A DNA stretch of 64,000 nucleotides from Sporosarcina sp. JAI121 (GCF_013408665.1 NZ_JACCCL010000001.1:945136-1009135), one strand, 5' to 3'; positions 34,029 to 43,844 are shown, counted from the first letter of the stretch. The notes: generated by a model from the sequence alone, not told the origin. Numbers and translations are program-made.

Positions 34029-34748
34029 ATGAAAAAAACGATACATTGGAAATTTACATTGATTCTGCTCCTTGTCGGGTTTATGACCGCCGTCCAATTC
34101 AATTCGATGAAAAATCCTGAAAAACGGGATACACGTGACGTCTGGGCGATCCGCCAAGACTTGGCTACTGAAAAGCAGATTCACTCCGAGATGCTGTCTG
34201 AAATTCGTGAGCTCGACAAGACGATACTTACATACAGATCGTTGAATGATGAAAACACAGGCAGGGCCCTTGCCCAAACGGTGGACAAGCTACACCGTCA
34301 AGCCGGCGTTACGGATATTGAAGGACCCGGCATTGTCATCAAGGTCGAGCCCTCAGCGGAAAGTGCAGCGTTAGGTATCCCTATCACCGGGATTTCGCCG
34401 GAACTGCTCACACGTTTTGTTAATGAGTTGAATCGTTTTAAAGGACTCATTTTTGAAATTGATGGTAAACGGTATACGATTTTAAGTTCAATCAGGGATA
34501 TAAATGGAATGACGACCGTGAATGGACTGAACGTTTCAACGCCTCCTTTCACAATGAAAATCGTTTCCCCGACATTTGCGGACAGTGAAAAGTTGTACAG
34601 TTATTTAGCAGCTTCCACGATTCATGATGATTTTTATCTGGATGATTTAATCCTTGAAGTTGGAAAACCCAAACAGGCGGTGGAAATCCGCGGCTACTCC
34701 GACAGGATTGAAAATCAATTTTTAAAGGAATTGCCGAAAGGGGAATAA
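34029..34748 (+). CDS. ylxX: DUF881 family protein YlxX
   Basis: A 239-residue paralog of the preceding protein, with the same layout: an N-terminal span (FTLILLLVGFMTAVQF), a short coiled coil, then DUF881 (GPGIVIKVEPSA, FEIDGKRYTILSSIRDIN, PFTMKIVSP). Function unknown. GGGAGGGTAGG lies before the ATG. It belongs to the cluster that runs from divIB to ftsZ and corresponds to B. subtilis ylxX. Confidence 0.84.
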   Translation: MKKTIHWKFTLILLLVGFMTAVQFNSMKNPEKRDTRDVWAIRQDLATEKQIHSEMLSEIRELDKTILTYRSLNDENTGRALAQTVDKLHRQAGVTDIEGPGIVIKVEPSAESAALGIPITGISPELLTRFVNELNRFKGLIFEIDGKRYTILSSIRDINGMTTVNGLNVSTPPFTMKIVSPTFADSEKLYSYLAASTIHDDFYLDDLILEVGKPKQAVEIRGYSDRIENQFLKELPKGE

Positions 34749-34751
34749 CTT

Positions 34752-35120
34752 ATGTGGTTACCTTTACTCGGGCTTGCGCTTGGGGTTTCGCTAGGTCTGT
34801 TATCAGACATCCAAATTCCGCAAATCTATGATAATTACTTATCGATTGCCGTACTAGCCGCTCTCGACACTCTTTTCGGAGGCATCAGGGCTTACTTGCA
34901 GCAAGTGTACGACGATAAGGTATTCATCTCCGGATTCTTCTTTAATATCGCACTAGCGGCCGCACTGGCGTTTCTGGGTGTGCATCTGGGTGTGGACTTG
35001 TACTTGGCTGCAATATTTGCATTCGGTGTCAGGTTATTCCAGAACATTGCTGTTATCAGAAGGATCATGCTTGTGAAATGGACAGAAAAAGGCAAGGTTT
35101 CAAATACAAATGAACCTTAA
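34752..35120 (+). CDS. sbp: Small basic protein Sbp (DUF1290)
   Basis: A 122-residue protein with three to four membrane segments. The family pattern is seen in MWLPLLGLALGVSLGLL, YLSIAVLAALDTLFGGIRA and FFFNIALAAALAFLGVHLGVDLYLA-type stretches. Function unknown; it is conserved directly upstream of ftsA in Bacillales. AAAGGGGAA lies before the ATG and 3 nt separate it from ylxX. A possible -10 (TACAAT, 35173-35178) for ftsA lies in the spacer after it. Confidence 0.9.
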   Translation: MWLPLLGLALGVSLGLLSDIQIPQIYDNYLSIAVLAALDTLFGGIRAYLQQVYDDKVFISGFFFNIALAAALAFLGVHLGVDLYLAAIFAFGVRLFQNIAVIRRIMLVKWTEKGKVSNTNEP

Positions 35121-35217
35121 TGAAGGGGTTTGAGCAAGAGATGTCGAAAATATTTAGACAATACGCTCCTGATACAATAGAATGGGAGTTAAGAGTTGAT
35201 ATGGGAGGTGCCAGTAA

Positions 35218-36495
35218 TTGAGCCAATCAGAATTATATGTATCACTTGATATAGGTTCTTCATCGGTTAAAGTCTTAATTGGTGAGGTGGATGGCGGTTC
35301 CCTGCACGTTATCGGAGTAGGTAATGTCCAATCCGCGGGAATACGCAAAGGAACGATCATCGATATAGATGCAACCGTCCAATCAATCCGAAAAGCAATA
35401 GAACAGGCTGAAAGAATGATCGGGATGCAGATCCGCGAAGTCATTCTGGGCATTCCTGCTAACGGCGTTATATTACAGGATGTCAAAGGAGTAGTGGCCG
35501 TTAACTCGGAAAACCGTGAAATCACCGACGACGATTTGGATCGTGTCATGAAATCGGCACAAGTCATGTCAGTTCCCCCTGAGCGTGAAATCGTCAATAT
35601 TATACCGAAACAGTTCATCGTCGATGATTACGATGAAATAACGGATCCGAGGGGAATGATCGGTGTCCGGCTGGAAATGGACGGCACGCTCATCACTACA
35701 TCGAAAACATTGGTTCATAATATATTGCGTTGTGTGGAGCGGGCGGGTCTCGTGATCCGAGAAATTTATCTACAACCGTTGGCGGCGGGTACATTCGCGC
35801 TGACAGCTGATGAAAAGAACCATGGTACTGCATACATCGGCGGCGGTTCCACGACAGTCTCCATTTTTGGTGAAAACAGGTTCATGGCGACGGCTGTCAT
35901 TCCTGTAGGTGGGGACCATATTACAAAAGATCTGTCGATCATTTTAAAAACCCCCACTGAACAGGCCAGAAAGATTAAACATCAGTATGGACATGCTTTT
36001 TCCGATGACGCCTCTGATGATGAGTTATTTGAAGTGCCTGTCATCGGCGCTGATTCAAAAGATCAGTATAGTCAACGATACATATCGGAAATCATCGGTG
36101 TGCGACTTGAAGAACTTTTCGATCTTGTGCTGGAAGAGTTATACAGGATGGGCGTTCGGGATTTACCGGGCGGCGTCGTATTGACCGGCGGAATAACGAA
36201 AATGGATGGTCTTCTTCAACTTGCAAGACATGTGCTGAAAACAAGGGTCCGAATCCACACGCCTGAGTATATCGGGGTCAGGGAGCCGATGTATACGACT
36301 GCGGTCGGCCTTATACGCTACGCACATATGCAAGATTCATATTTCGGTCATGTGCCGGACTCACCGACAGTTTCGGCTTCCGAGCATCAATCACCGGCAT
36401 CAGTCAACAAGAAAGTGCCGGCAGAACGCAATAAAGAAAAAAAACCAGGTATTTTGGATAAGGCGAAGCGAGTATTTGATAATTTCTTCGAATGA
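35218..36495 (+). CDS. ftsA: Cell division protein FtsA
   Basis: A 425-residue actin-like ATPase. Seen: [14 protein letters not shown] (phosphate 1 motif), the 1C domain with [23 protein letters not shown] (phosphate 2), [13 protein letters not shown] (adenosine motif) and, after a variable linker, a C-terminal amphipathic membrane-targeting helix [15 protein letters not shown]. It anchors FtsZ filaments to the membrane. TTG at 35218 follows GGGAGGTG. It ends 42 nt upstream of ftsZ. Confidence 0.96.
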   Translation: MSQSELYVSLDIGSSSVKVLIGEVDGGSLHVIGVGNVQSAGIRKGTIIDIDATVQSIRKAIEQAERMIGMQIREVILGIPANGVILQDVKGVVAVNSENREITDDDLDRVMKSAQVMSVPPEREIVNIIPKQFIVDDYDEITDPRGMIGVRLEMDGTLITTSKTLVHNILRCVERAGLVIREIYLQPLAAGTFALTADEKNHGTAYIGGGSTTVSIFGENRFMATAVIPVGGDHITKDLSIILKTPTEQARKIKHQYGHAFSDDASDDELFEVPVIGADSKDQYSQRYISEIIGVRLEELFDLVLEELYRMGVRDLPGGVVLTGGITKMDGLLQLARHVLKTRVRIHTPEYIGVREPMYTTAVGLIRYAHMQDSYFGHVPDSPTVSASEHQSPASVNKKVPAERNKEKKPGILDKAKRVFDNFFE

Positions 36496-36536
36496 ATCAA
36501 AAAACAACCGTAGGAAATGGATTAGGAGGAGAAATG

Positions 36537-37712
36537 ATGCTGGAATTTGATACGAATGTTGACGCGTTGGCGGTCATTAAAGTAATCGGTGTTGGCGGCG
36601 GTGGGAATAATGCCGTAAATCGAATGATTGAACATGGAGTACAAGGTGTGGAATTCATTGCAGTTAATACAGATGCACAAGCTTTAAATCTCTCGAGTGC
36701 GGAAGTGAAATTGCAAATTGGAGGTAAACTGACACGCGGACTTGGGGCAGGTGCAAATCCGGAAGTCGGCAAAAAAGCGGCTGAAGAAAGTAAAGAGCAG
36801 ATTGAAGAGGCATTGCGCGGGGCGGATATGGTTTTTGTCACTGCAGGTATGGGTGGGGGAACCGGAACAGGTGCTGCCCCGGTCATCGCACAAATCGCGA
36901 AGGATCTCGGTGCGCTGACGGTCGGTGTTGTGACAAGACCGTTTACATTCGAAGGACGCAAGCGTCAGACACAGGCAATCGGCGGTATTACATCAATGAA
37001 AGAATCTGTCGATACGCTTATTGTCATTCCAAATGATAAATTACTTGAAATCGTTGATAAAAATACGCCGATGCTAGAAGCGTTCCGCGAGGCGGATAAC
37101 GTTCTTCGTCAAGGGGTACAAGGTATCTCGGACCTGATTGCAGTTCCTGGACTTATCAACCTGGATTTTGCTGATGTCAAGACAATCATGTCCAATAAAG
37201 GCTCCGCTCTTATGGGGATCGGAATGTCGACCGGGGAAAACCGGGCGGCCGAAGCGGCGAAGAAAGCCATTTCCAGCCCATTGCTCGAAACATCGATAGA
37301 CGGCGCCAAAGGTGTGCTTATGAATATCACAGGCGGTTCGAATCTGAGTCTGTTCGAAGTACAGGAAGCGGCGGATATCGTTGCCTCCGCGTCGGATGAG
37401 GATGTCAACATGATTTTCGGTTCTGTCATTAATGATAATTTGAAAGATGAAATTATCGTGACAGTAATTGCGACAGGATTCACCGAAGAGCAGCTAACCG
37501 CTTCACGGCCTGCGAGAAGCGCCGGCTTCGGAGCAAGTCGTTCACAAACGCGTGAACAGCAGCCGCCGGTGCAACAACCCCCTACGCGCGAGCGCAGGGA
37601 AAGGGAGGAAGCGCCGCAGTTCCAACAACAGGAACCGACGCGTCAGCCTCAAAGCAGTCAACAAGACGATGCGCTCGATATCCCGACATTTTTACGCAAT
37701 AGACGTAGATAA
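36537..37712 (+). CDS. ftsZ: Cell division GTPase FtsZ
   Basis: A 391-residue tubulin homolog. Seen: [17 protein letters not shown], the tubulin signature [29 protein letters not shown], a variable Q/P/R-rich linker (about 318-375) and the conserved C-terminal peptide [11 protein letters not shown] that binds FtsA and SepF. It assembles the Z ring. ATG at 36537 (or 36534) follows TTAGGAGGAG, and the family starts MLEFxTNxD. A strong terminator closes the dcw cluster here. Confidence 0.98.
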   Translation: MLEFDTNVDALAVIKVIGVGGGGNNAVNRMIEHGVQGVEFIAVNTDAQALNLSSAEVKLQIGGKLTRGLGAGANPEVGKKAAEESKEQIEEALRGADMVFVTAGMGGGTGTGAAPVIAQIAKDLGALTVGVVTRPFTFEGRKRQTQAIGGITSMKESVDTLIVIPNDKLLEIVDKNTPMLEAFREADNVLRQGVQGISDLIAVPGLINLDFADVKTIMSNKGSALMGIGMSTGENRAAEAAKKAISSPLLETSIDGAKGVLMNITGGSNLSLFEVQEAADIVASASDEDVNMIFGSVINDNLKDEIIVTVIATGFTEEQLTASRPARSAGFGASRSQTREQQPPVQQPPTRERREREEAPQFQQQEPTRQPQSSQQDDALDIPTFLRNRRR

Positions 37713-37724
37713 TAAAGACATATC

Positions 37725-37770
37725 AAAAGCTTTCCGAAAGGTGCACCCGCACTTTTCGGAAAGCTTTTTT
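37725..37770 (+). terminator. Terminator after ftsZ
   Basis: AAAAGCTTTCCGAAA pairs perfectly with TTTCGGAAAGCTTTT, a 15-bp stem followed by further T. It separates the dcw cluster from spoIIGA. Confidence 0.95.
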
Positions 37771-37914
37771 ATATTTAACCATCTGGGTATTCTTGCAAAG
37801 CGACCATATAGATGGGCAGACTAGATTGACCGTATAACACGACAGACAGGATATATTACGTGGTAGACCGACCTTATCTTCACCCCGATCGACCATTAAT
37901 TTGGAATCGAATCC

Positions 37915-37954
37915 TGTCGATTTCTTTTTTTTACATCGCCCCCGTTCCGACAAA
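37915..37954. promoter_or_regulatory. Possible Spo0A boxes upstream of spoIIGA
   Basis: TGTCGAT at 37915 (plus) and TTTGTCGGAA at 37954-37945 (minus) each match the Spo0A box TGTCGAA at six of seven positions. They lie 47-86 bp before spoIIGA, a gene activated by phosphorylated Spo0A in Bacillus. The -10 of this promoter is not clear. The rest of the 290-bp spacer shows no other feature. Confidence 0.4.
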
Positions 37955-38000
37955 CATTTCATGGGATAGGTGATAAAGTTGTTTCCAAGGAGGGCGGTTT

Positions 38001-38855
38001 ATGTACGGAGAAATCATTGTCGGAATGAATATGTTGTTCAATTACGCAATTCTTTCATTCGCCAACAAGGTAGGAAACGTCCAAGCCGCCCGCAGACGGC
38101 TCGTGTTCGCTTCTTTTGCGGGTGCATTGCCAGTTGTCATTTTTCCTTCATCAATGATTATTGTAATTCTTTCATTTTTTTGCATGACGGTAGTTGCTTT
38201 CGGAAAATCTTTTCAACCGTGGAAAAAATCCGCGTCGATGGTTTTGATAGGAGCGGTTTTTGCCGGTGGATTTTTAACCGCTTTCCAATACCGGATCACT
38301 ATTTTTAGTTCTTCGATAAACGTGCTCACCTATGCGGTTGTGGCGTATGTCTCACTTTATTTCATGAAAAAGAAATGGCTTGACGTTAGAACCGGTCGCC
38401 ATGTATCAGCGCTCAGAGCGTCGTCCGTTATAGATATTTGGAATGCTGAAATTGAAATTGATGTGTTCGTCGATTCAGGGAACGGTTGCACGGAGCCGTT
38501 GTCAGGTGCTCCCGTCCACTTTGTATCATTAAAAGCGTTGGAAAGACACATGCCGGAAGAATTGCTGAAGAAATTGCTTGCTTGGGATCCACATGGTGCA
38601 CCTTCAATGTCGGGATTTCCTGAAGCCTATCAAAAACAGATTCGGCTGATTCGATTGGTAACTGTCCAGGGGAATTCCTGGGCAGTCGGATTCAGATTCG
38701 ATCGATGGGTTATCGGAGACGGAAATGCACTGCAGCCGGGTTATATTGTAGTGACAAAAAATGACCGCCGTTATCCTGATGGTGCAGAAGCCATTTTGCA
38801 CGTATCCGCAATGGAATCATTAAATGGGGAAAGGGGAACTGCTTATGCTACATGA
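38001..38855 (+). CDS. spoIIGA: Sigma-E processing peptidase SpoIIGA
   Basis: A 284-residue protein with five N-terminal membrane spans (to about residue 125) and a cytoplasmic aspartic-protease-like domain with catalytic [15 protein letters not shown]. It cleaves the pro-sequence of sigma-E in the mother cell after a signal from the forespore. [15 protein letters not shown] at the start is typical. AAGGAGGGCGG precedes the ATG. It overlaps sigE by 11 nt, as expected for the spoIIG operon. Confidence 0.95.
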   Translation: MYGEIIVGMNMLFNYAILSFANKVGNVQAARRRLVFASFAGALPVVIFPSSMIIVILSFFCMTVVAFGKSFQPWKKSASMVLIGAVFAGGFLTAFQYRITIFSSSINVLTYAVVAYVSLYFMKKKWLDVRTGRHVSALRASSVIDIWNAEIEIDVFVDSGNGCTEPLSGAPVHFVSLKALERHMPEELLKKLLAWDPHGAPSMSGFPEAYQKQIRLIRLVTVQGNSWAVGFRFDRWVIGDGNALQPGYIVVTKNDRRYPDGAEAILHVSAMESLNGERGTAYAT

Positions 38856-39555
38856 ATTGAAAAAATGGATGTCGGTGATCGCCAGCTTTTTTAAACGGAA
38901 AAATGGCACATACTATATTGGAGGGCATGAGTCGCTTCCTAAGCCATTGACCCGTGAAGAAGAGGCGGAAACAATCAAAGCATTCATGGAAGGTGATATG
39001 AATGCGCGCGACAGACTTATCGAAAAAAATCTGCGTCTCGTCGTATACATCGCACGTCGTTTCGATAATACGAATACACATATCGAGGACCTTATCAGCA
39101 TCGGTGCCATTGGTCTCATAAAAGCGATTGAAACATTCAAAACGGACAAAAACATCAAATTAGCGACCTATGCATCCCGATGTATTGAAAATGAAATCCT
39201 GATGCATCTCCGAAAAACAAATAAGACCAGATCAGAAATTTCTTTCGATGAACCGTTAAATTCAGACGCGGACGGAAATGAATTACTTTTATCGGATATC
39301 CTTGGTACAGATGAGCATATTATCACTGACGATGTCGAAAAGAAAATTGAACGCCAGCACATGATTGAAGCCATTATGGGTCTCGACGAACGGGAGCGCT
39401 ATATTATGGAATGCCGTTTCGGATTGACGGGACAAGTGGAAATGACACAAAAGGAAGTGGCGGAATTACTTGGGATTTCCCAGTCCTATATTTCAAGGCT
39501 AGAAAAGAAAATCATTTCGGAACTGCGTGAAAGCTTGAATCAGCCGATTGCATAA
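38845..39555 (+). CDS. sigE: RNA polymerase sporulation sigma factor SigE
   Basis: A 236-residue sigma-70-family factor. An amphipathic pro-sequence (about the first 27 residues, [16 protein letters not shown]) is followed by region 2 ([40 protein letters not shown]) and region 4 ([21 protein letters not shown]). It drives early mother-cell genes after cleavage by SpoIIGA. ATG at 38845 follows GAAAGGGGA inside the end of spoIIGA. Confidence 0.97.
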   Translation: MLHELKKWMSVIASFFKRKNGTYYIGGHESLPKPLTREEEAETIKAFMEGDMNARDRLIEKNLRLVVYIARRFDNTNTHIEDLISIGAIGLIKAIETFKTDKNIKLATYASRCIENEILMHLRKTNKTRSEISFDEPLNSDADGNELLLSDILGTDEHIITDDVEKKIERQHMIEAIMGLDERERYIMECRFGLTGQVEMTQKEVAELLGISQSYISRLEKKIISELRESLNQPIA

Positions 39556-39582
39556 TGGGTGAAATTGGCGAAGTGGATTCCC

Positions 39583-39611
39583 GCATATTCTGGACGACTG
39601 CGGACAGACTA
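39583..39611 (+). promoter_or_regulatory. Probable sigma-F-type promoter of sigG
   Basis: GCATA fits the sigma-F -35 (GYWTA) and GGACAGACTA fits its -10 (GGnnAnnnTR), with a 14-nt spacer where 15 is usual. It lies 39 nt before sigG, which is transcribed by sigma-F in Bacillus forespores. Confidence 0.6.
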
Positions 39612-39649
39612 TCTTGTACAGTCATCTACAGAATGCGGAGGAAAAGCGA

Positions 39650-40426
39650 ATGGTACGTACAAGAGTAGAAATTTGTGGAATCGATACGTCCGAACTGCCG
39701 TTACTCACGAACGACGTGATGAAAGCTACGTTTGTCAGGTTGCAAAGTGGAGATAACTCGGCAAGGGAAGAACTTGTCATCGGAAATTTACGCCTCGTCC
39801 TAAGTTTGGTCCAAAGATTCGCATACAGAGGGGAACAGGCAGACGATTTATTTCAAGTCGGCTGTATCGGTTTGCTGAAATCAATCGACAACTTCGACTT
39901 GAAACATAATGTCAGATTTTCAACATACGCAGTCCCGATGATCATCGGGGAAATTAAAAGACATCTGCGTGATCATCACTCAATCAGGGTATCAAGATCA
40001 CTCCGGGATATTGCATACAAAGCAATACGAGCCAAGGAACAGTTCATTAATGACAATCAAAGGGAACCGCGAATTTCGGATTTATCGGAAGCGACAGGTA
40101 TTCCGGCCGACGATATCCTTTTTGCGCTTGACGCGATTCAAGATCCGATGTCGCTCCATGAGCCTATGAACGGTGATGGCGGTGATCCAGTATTCATGAT
40201 GGATCAAATACAGGACAAAACCGTTTCGGAAGAGCGGTGGCTAACTTATGTTTCGGTAAAAGAAACGGTATCCACCATGGATGAAAGACAGCAATCAATC
40301 CTGTCCAAAAGGTTTTACTTAGGACAGACACAAACCGAAATCGCCAAGGAACTAGGTATTTCACAAGCGCAAATTTCAAGATTAGAGAAAAGTGCAGTTC
40401 AAACCATTAAAGATGGAATGGAATAG
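39650..40426 (+). CDS. sigG: RNA polymerase sporulation sigma factor SigG
   Basis: A 258-residue sigma factor. Seen: the anti-sigma-contact N-terminus VRTRVEICGIDTSELPLL, region 2 (NLRLVLSLVQRFAYRGE, DDLFQVGCIGLLKSIDNFD, STYAVPMIIGEIKRHLRD) and region 4 (QTEIAKELGISQAQISRLE). It directs late forespore transcription. ATG at 39650 follows GCGGAGG; the frame open to 39614 lacks a ribosome site. A strong terminator follows. Confidence 0.97.
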   Translation: MVRTRVEICGIDTSELPLLTNDVMKATFVRLQSGDNSAREELVIGNLRLVLSLVQRFAYRGEQADDLFQVGCIGLLKSIDNFDLKHNVRFSTYAVPMIIGEIKRHLRDHHSIRVSRSLRDIAYKAIRAKEQFINDNQREPRISDLSEATGIPADDILFALDAIQDPMSLHEPMNGDGGDPVFMMDQIQDKTVSEERWLTYVSVKETVSTMDERQQSILSKRFYLGQTQTEIAKELGISQAQISRLEKSAVQTIKDGME

Positions 40427-40439
40427 AAATAATAAATGT

Positions 40440-40474
40440 AACGCAATGCGACTACCGCATTGCGTTATTTTTTT
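40440..40474 (+). terminator. Terminator after sigG
   Basis: AACGCAATGCG and CGCATTGCGTT form a perfect 11-bp stem with a 5-nt loop, followed by ATTTTTTT. Confidence 0.95.
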
Positions 40475-40510
40475 GCCTGTAAGCATATATTCACCATAAG
40501 GAGGGATTTT

Positions 40511-40756
40511 ATGAAGTTTTCAGAGATGCAAAAAAAAGAAGTTATCGATGCAACGAAAGGTTCGTTTCTTGGGTTTGTCCAAGACGCTACAATTGATATC
40601 GAAAACGGAAAAGTCGAATCCTTGCATGTGGGCGGCGGAGAGCGAAGCGGTTTTTTTGAGGGGAAAGATAAAGATCCGAAGCGTGTCAAGCTGAAAGATA
40701 TTACTACAATCGGCAAAGATATTGTACTAGTCGGTAAAAAGGTCGCTGAAAAATGA
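40511..40756 (+). CDS. ylmC: YlmC/YmxH family PRC-barrel protein
   Basis: An 81-residue protein composed of one PRC-barrel-like domain (KKEVIDATKGSFLGFVQDATID, then VESLHVGG). The family is annotated as YlmC/YmxH sporulation proteins; molecular function unknown. ATG at 40511 follows AAGGAGGG. It comes directly after sigG as in B. subtilis. The next gene there, ylmD, is missing here. Confidence 0.87.
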   Translation: MKFSEMQKKEVIDATKGSFLGFVQDATIDIENGKVESLHVGGGERSGFFEGKDKDPKRVKLKDITTIGKDIVLVGKKVAEK

Positions 40757-40763
40757 ATTATCA

Positions 40764-40792
40764 TTGATATGTACCGCCCGGATTGGTACAAT
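40764..40792 (+). promoter_or_regulatory. Sigma-A promoter of the ylmE-sepF operon
   Basis: TTGATA and TACAAT are separated by exactly 17 nt, 24 nt upstream of ylmE. TGTACC/GGTACA forms an inverted repeat that overlaps the spacer and the -10. Confidence 0.75.
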
Positions 40793-40816
40793 GAAATGAA
40801 AGATTGATGAAAAGTA

Positions 40817-41518
40817 GTGATGATAATGGCTGATCTTCAACAACGAATACAAAAAATTGAACAAGATATACAAATGACTTGTGAACAAATAGGTCGAAAT
40901 AGATCTGAAATAACGGTCGTTGCCGTCACCAAGGAGATTTCTGCGGCAAGAACATCCGCAGTGCTGGAAGCTGGTATTGAACAGCTTGGTGAAAACCGCC
41001 CCGAAGTGCTTCTTGGTAAGCAGGAAATAATCCAAAGCGGTGCAATATGGCATTTCATCGGCAATGTACAAAGTAGAAAAGTGAAAGACATCATTAATCA
41101 GATTGACTTTTTACATTCTGTAGATCGAATGAGTTTAGTGAAAGAAATCCAGAAACGGGCAAAGCAAACGGTCGACTGTTTCGTTCAAGTCAATGTTTCC
41201 GGTGAAGCAAGTAAATCGGGCGTAACGCCATCTGAACTAGAGGGCTTCATTGAAGAAGTGGTGGCTTACGATAAAGTCCGGGTCATTGGACTGATGACGA
41301 TGGCTCCATTCACGGATGATAAGGATGTAATCCGCACCGTTTTCCGTTCATTAAGGGATCTGCGGGATACAATTGCAGCAAAAAAATTGCCATACGCACC
41401 ATGTAATCAGTTATCCATGGGAATGTCGAATGATTTCATAATCGCTATTGAAGAAGGTGCTACCCACGTAAGAATCGGGACTGCACTTGTCGGAGCAGAA
41501 AGCGAGGGAGACGGATGA
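40817..41518 (+). CDS. ylmE: Pyridoxal phosphate homeostasis protein YlmE (YggS family)
   Basis: A 233-residue alanine-racemase-fold protein of the YggS/PLPBP family. Seen: [11 protein letters not shown] with the PLP-binding Lys, [48 protein letters not shown] and [23 protein letters not shown]. It buffers pyridoxal phosphate and has no known enzymatic activity. The start could be GTG 40817, ATG 40820 or ATG 40826; no ribosome site decides it. Its stop overlaps sepF (ATGA). Confidence 0.92.
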   Translation: MMIMADLQQRIQKIEQDIQMTCEQIGRNRSEITVVAVTKEISAARTSAVLEAGIEQLGENRPEVLLGKQEIIQSGAIWHFIGNVQSRKVKDIINQIDFLHSVDRMSLVKEIQKRAKQTVDCFVQVNVSGEASKSGVTPSELEGFIEEVVAYDKVRVIGLMTMAPFTDDKDVIRTVFRSLRDLRDTIAAKKLPYAPCNQLSMGMSNDFIIAIEEGATHVRIGTALVGAESEGDG

Positions 41519-41961
41519 GCATAAAAAACAAATTTGAGAAGTGGTTTTATCTAGATGATGAGGAAGTCGAGGAAAAAGAACCGCCTCGTCGGGAAGAACA
41601 GCGGCCTGTTCAGGAACAGCCGCGTAGAGCACCTTCACGAAAACCAGCGACTGGCGAACCTCAACAATCAGCAACAGTAGTCAGCTTGCAAAGTTTACAG
41701 AAGTCATCTAAAGTCATTCTTATCGAACCGCGTGTTTATGCGGAAGCACAAGACATTTCCGAACACTTGAAAAACAAAAGGGCTGTTGTCGTCAATTTGC
41801 AACGAATCGAACGGGACCAGGGAATACGGATTGTCGATTTCCTAAGCGGTACTGTATATGCAATTGGCGGTGACATTCAGCGGATAGGGACGGATATTTT
41901 CCTTTGCGTACCAGAAAATGTGGAAGTTGCAGGTGCAATCTCCGATTATTTTGAGAGATAG
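41515..41961 (+). CDS. sepF: Cell division protein SepF
   Basis: A 148-residue protein: an N-terminal amphipathic membrane-binding helix ([12 protein letters not shown]), an acidic and proline/arginine-rich linker (about 15-55) and the SepF core ([42 protein letters not shown]). It forms rings that bundle FtsZ and aids septum formation with FtsA. The ATG overlaps the ylmE stop. The order ylmE-sepF-ylmG-ylmH-divIVA is conserved. Confidence 0.95.
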   Translation: MSIKNKFEKWFYLDDEEVEEKEPPRREEQRPVQEQPRRAPSRKPATGEPQQSATVVSLQSLQKSSKVILIEPRVYAEAQDISEHLKNKRAVVVNLQRIERDQGIRIVDFLSGTVYAIGGDIQRIGTDIFLCVPENVEVAGAISDYFER

Positions 41962-41987
41962 AAATTGAATGAGGTGTACGAAACAGA

Positions 41988-42275
41988 ATGGCAGAAATTA
42001 TAATGTTACTATATAAAGGTATTGCTTGGATAATTCAGATTTACTCGATACTACTAATTATATATATTCTAATGTCGTGGGTACCTGCTTCACGCGAAAC
42101 GAAATTCGGTAAAATGCTTGAGAAAATTGCAGAGCCTTATTTAGGTTTCTTCCGAAAGTTCATTCCGCCGCTTGGAATGATTGATATTTCACCAATCGTT
42201 GGATTATTTGCTTTAAGCTTGATATCTAAAGGCGTTTATGCAATATTTGTGAAAATACTAATGTTCGTTCAATGA
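41988..42275 (+). CDS. ylmG: YggT family membrane protein YlmG
   Basis: A 95-residue protein with two hydrophobic segments around YILMSWVPASRETKFGKML, then FRKFIPPLGMIDISPIVGLFAL, the YggT-family signature. It is an inner membrane protein linked to division or osmotic and nucleoid phenotypes in other organisms; mechanism unknown. GAGGTGT lies upstream of the ATG. It is third in the ylmE operon and is followed by a small hairpin. Confidence 0.9.
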   Translation: MAEIIMLLYKGIAWIIQIYSILLIIYILMSWVPASRETKFGKMLEKIAEPYLGFFRKFIPPLGMIDISPIVGLFALSLISKGVYAIFVKILMFVQ

Positions 42276-42282
42276 TAATGCG

Positions 42283-42306
42283 GTCCTCACTTATGTGAGG
42301 ATTTTT
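42283..42306 (+). terminator. Small hairpin between ylmG and ylmH
   Basis: CCTCAC-TTAT-GTGAGG followed by ATTTTTC. The 6-bp stem suggests partial termination within the operon. Confidence 0.6.
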
Positions 42307-42324
42307 CTATAAGGAGTAGAAAAG

Positions 42325-43101
42325 ATGGAAACAATACTGCAGCATTTTCGAAAAGATGAACAACCTTTCATAGAAATGGCGATTGGCTGGATACGTGAAG
42401 TGGAAGATACTTATTCACCTAAATTGACAGGCTTTTTGGATCCGAGGCAACAGCGCATTGTTGAATCGTTGGCCGGCGGTTCCAGTCTGAAGGTTGCCTC
42501 GCACGGAGCCCTTCCTGGTGCGGAACGGCGAAGAGTTCTAATCTTTCCGGATTATTACGAGCCGGAACTGCTTGATTTTCGGATAACCGTATTCGATGTC
42601 AAATATGCATCAAAGTTTCTCAACTTGGACCACAAGGACATCCTTGGTTCGATGATGTCCTTGGGAATCAATCGCTCGAAATTCGGTGATATCCGGGTAG
42701 GGGATGATGAAGTTCAATTTGCTGTCGCAGATGAGTTAAAGGACTATATGGTAGCTAATTTCACATCAATCGGAAAAGCCAAAGTGACGGTTGAGGAAAA
42801 TGTTCATCCAGAAAAATGGATAGGCTCGACGGATACGTGGACGGAGGACATGCATATTGTCAGTTCATTAAGACTTGATGTAGTCACGGCTGCGCTGGTC
42901 AATATCGCGCGCCCGAAAGCGGCTACACTTATACATGGCGGAAAAGTGAAAGTGAATTGGGCTGTTAGAGATCAGCCTGCATTCGAACTTCAAGAATCGG
43001 ATATGTTATCCGTCAGGGGTTCAGGCCGTTTTAAAGTAATTGCGATCGAAGGAAGAACACGAAAAGACAAAATTAGGCTAGTTGTCGGGAAGTTGGAATG
43101 A
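42325..43101 (+). CDS. ylmH: RNA-binding S4-domain protein YlmH
   Basis: A 258-residue protein with an N-terminal YlmH domain (GFLDPRQQRIVESLAGG, ISIFPDYY-like LIFPDYYEPEL) and a C-terminal S4 domain (SLRLDVVTAALVNIARPKAATLIHGGKVKVN). B. subtilis YlmH takes part in ribosome-associated quality control. Its partner RqcH is also encoded in this window, far to the right. AAGGAG lies upstream of the ATG. It lies between ylmG and divIVA as usual. Confidence 0.92.
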   Translation: METILQHFRKDEQPFIEMAIGWIREVEDTYSPKLTGFLDPRQQRIVESLAGGSSLKVASHGALPGAERRRVLIFPDYYEPELLDFRITVFDVKYASKFLNLDHKDILGSMMSLGINRSKFGDIRVGDDEVQFAVADELKDYMVANFTSIGKAKVTVEENVHPEKWIGSTDTWTEDMHIVSSLRLDVVTAALVNIARPKAATLIHGGKVKVNWAVRDQPAFELQESDMLSVRGSGRFKVIAIEGRTRKDKIRLVVGKLE

Positions 43102-43275
43102 TTAATTCCATACTTGCGGACAGTGAGTCTGATTGGTTCCATGACAATCAATAGGTTGGAACTTCCCGAAAAAATGAAGTTTCACTTAAACAGGTAACCG
43201 TTGGAGAAAAAACTGTTATCTGAAGTCTCAACATGTATAATAGAGAGGGAATAAGTTAAAGGGGAGATGCATCAA

Positions 43276-43785
43276 ATGGCGTTATCACCACTTGATATAC
43301 ATAATAAAGAATTTGCCAGTAAGTTCCGTGGATATGACGAAGATGAAGTGAATGAATTCTTGGAGCAAATCATGAAAGACTATGAAAATGTTCTTGAAGA
43401 AAATAAAACTTTGAAATCCAGTTTGAAACAATCAACAGAACAAGTTTCCCATTTTAACGCAATCGAGCAAACACTTCAAAAATCTATTCTTGTCGCTCAA
43501 GAAGCCGCGGAAGACGTTCGTAGAAATTCCATGAAAGAATCGAAACTGATTATAAAAGAAGCGGAAAAGAACGCGGATCGGATCGTTAATGAAGCGCTTT
43601 CGCGAGCACGTAGGATTTCCGTGGAAGTTGAGGATTTAAAAAAACAATCAAAAGTTTTCCGTGCCCGTTTCAAAATGCTCATCGAAGCACAGCTTGATCT
43701 TATCCAGTCGGATGACTGGGACGTTCTGCTTCAATATGAAATCAATGCGGAACGATTAGAAGTGGCGGCCGAGCAGGATTCGTAA
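43276..43785 (+). CDS. divIVA: Cell division initiation protein DivIVA
   Basis: A 169-residue coiled-coil protein. The N-terminal lipid-binding domain starts LSPLDIHNKEFASKFRGYDEDEV, and the long coiled coil covers about 30-65 and 85-150. It marks negatively curved membrane at poles and septa and positions division and sporulation proteins. ATG at 43276 is preferred because GGGGAG lies 9 nt upstream; ATG 43267 almost touches it. A TATAAT at about 43236 may be its promoter -10. Confidence 0.95.
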   Translation: MALSPLDIHNKEFASKFRGYDEDEVNEFLEQIMKDYENVLEENKTLKSSLKQSTEQVSHFNAIEQTLQKSILVAQEAAEDVRRNSMKESKLIIKEAEKNADRIVNEALSRARRISVEVEDLKKQSKVFRARFKMLIEAQLDLIQSDDWDVLLQYEINAERLEVAAEQDS

Positions 43786-43791
43786 GGAAAC

Positions 43792-43821
43792 TTGACTTTT
43801 GTCTTGAATCGAACATATACT
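43792..43821 (+). promoter_or_regulatory. Sigma-A promoter of the ileS leader
   Basis: TTGACT and TATACT are separated by 18 nt, just after divIVA and about 330 nt upstream of ileS, leaving room for the T-box leader. Confidence 0.75.
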
Positions 43822-43844
43822 AATATTTATATATTTACAATAGG

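Noticed and set aside
35121..35217. A sigma-H promoter for ftsA as in B. subtilis
   Set aside because: Only a TACAAT and a GAAT are seen; no AGGA-type -35 stands at the right distance.
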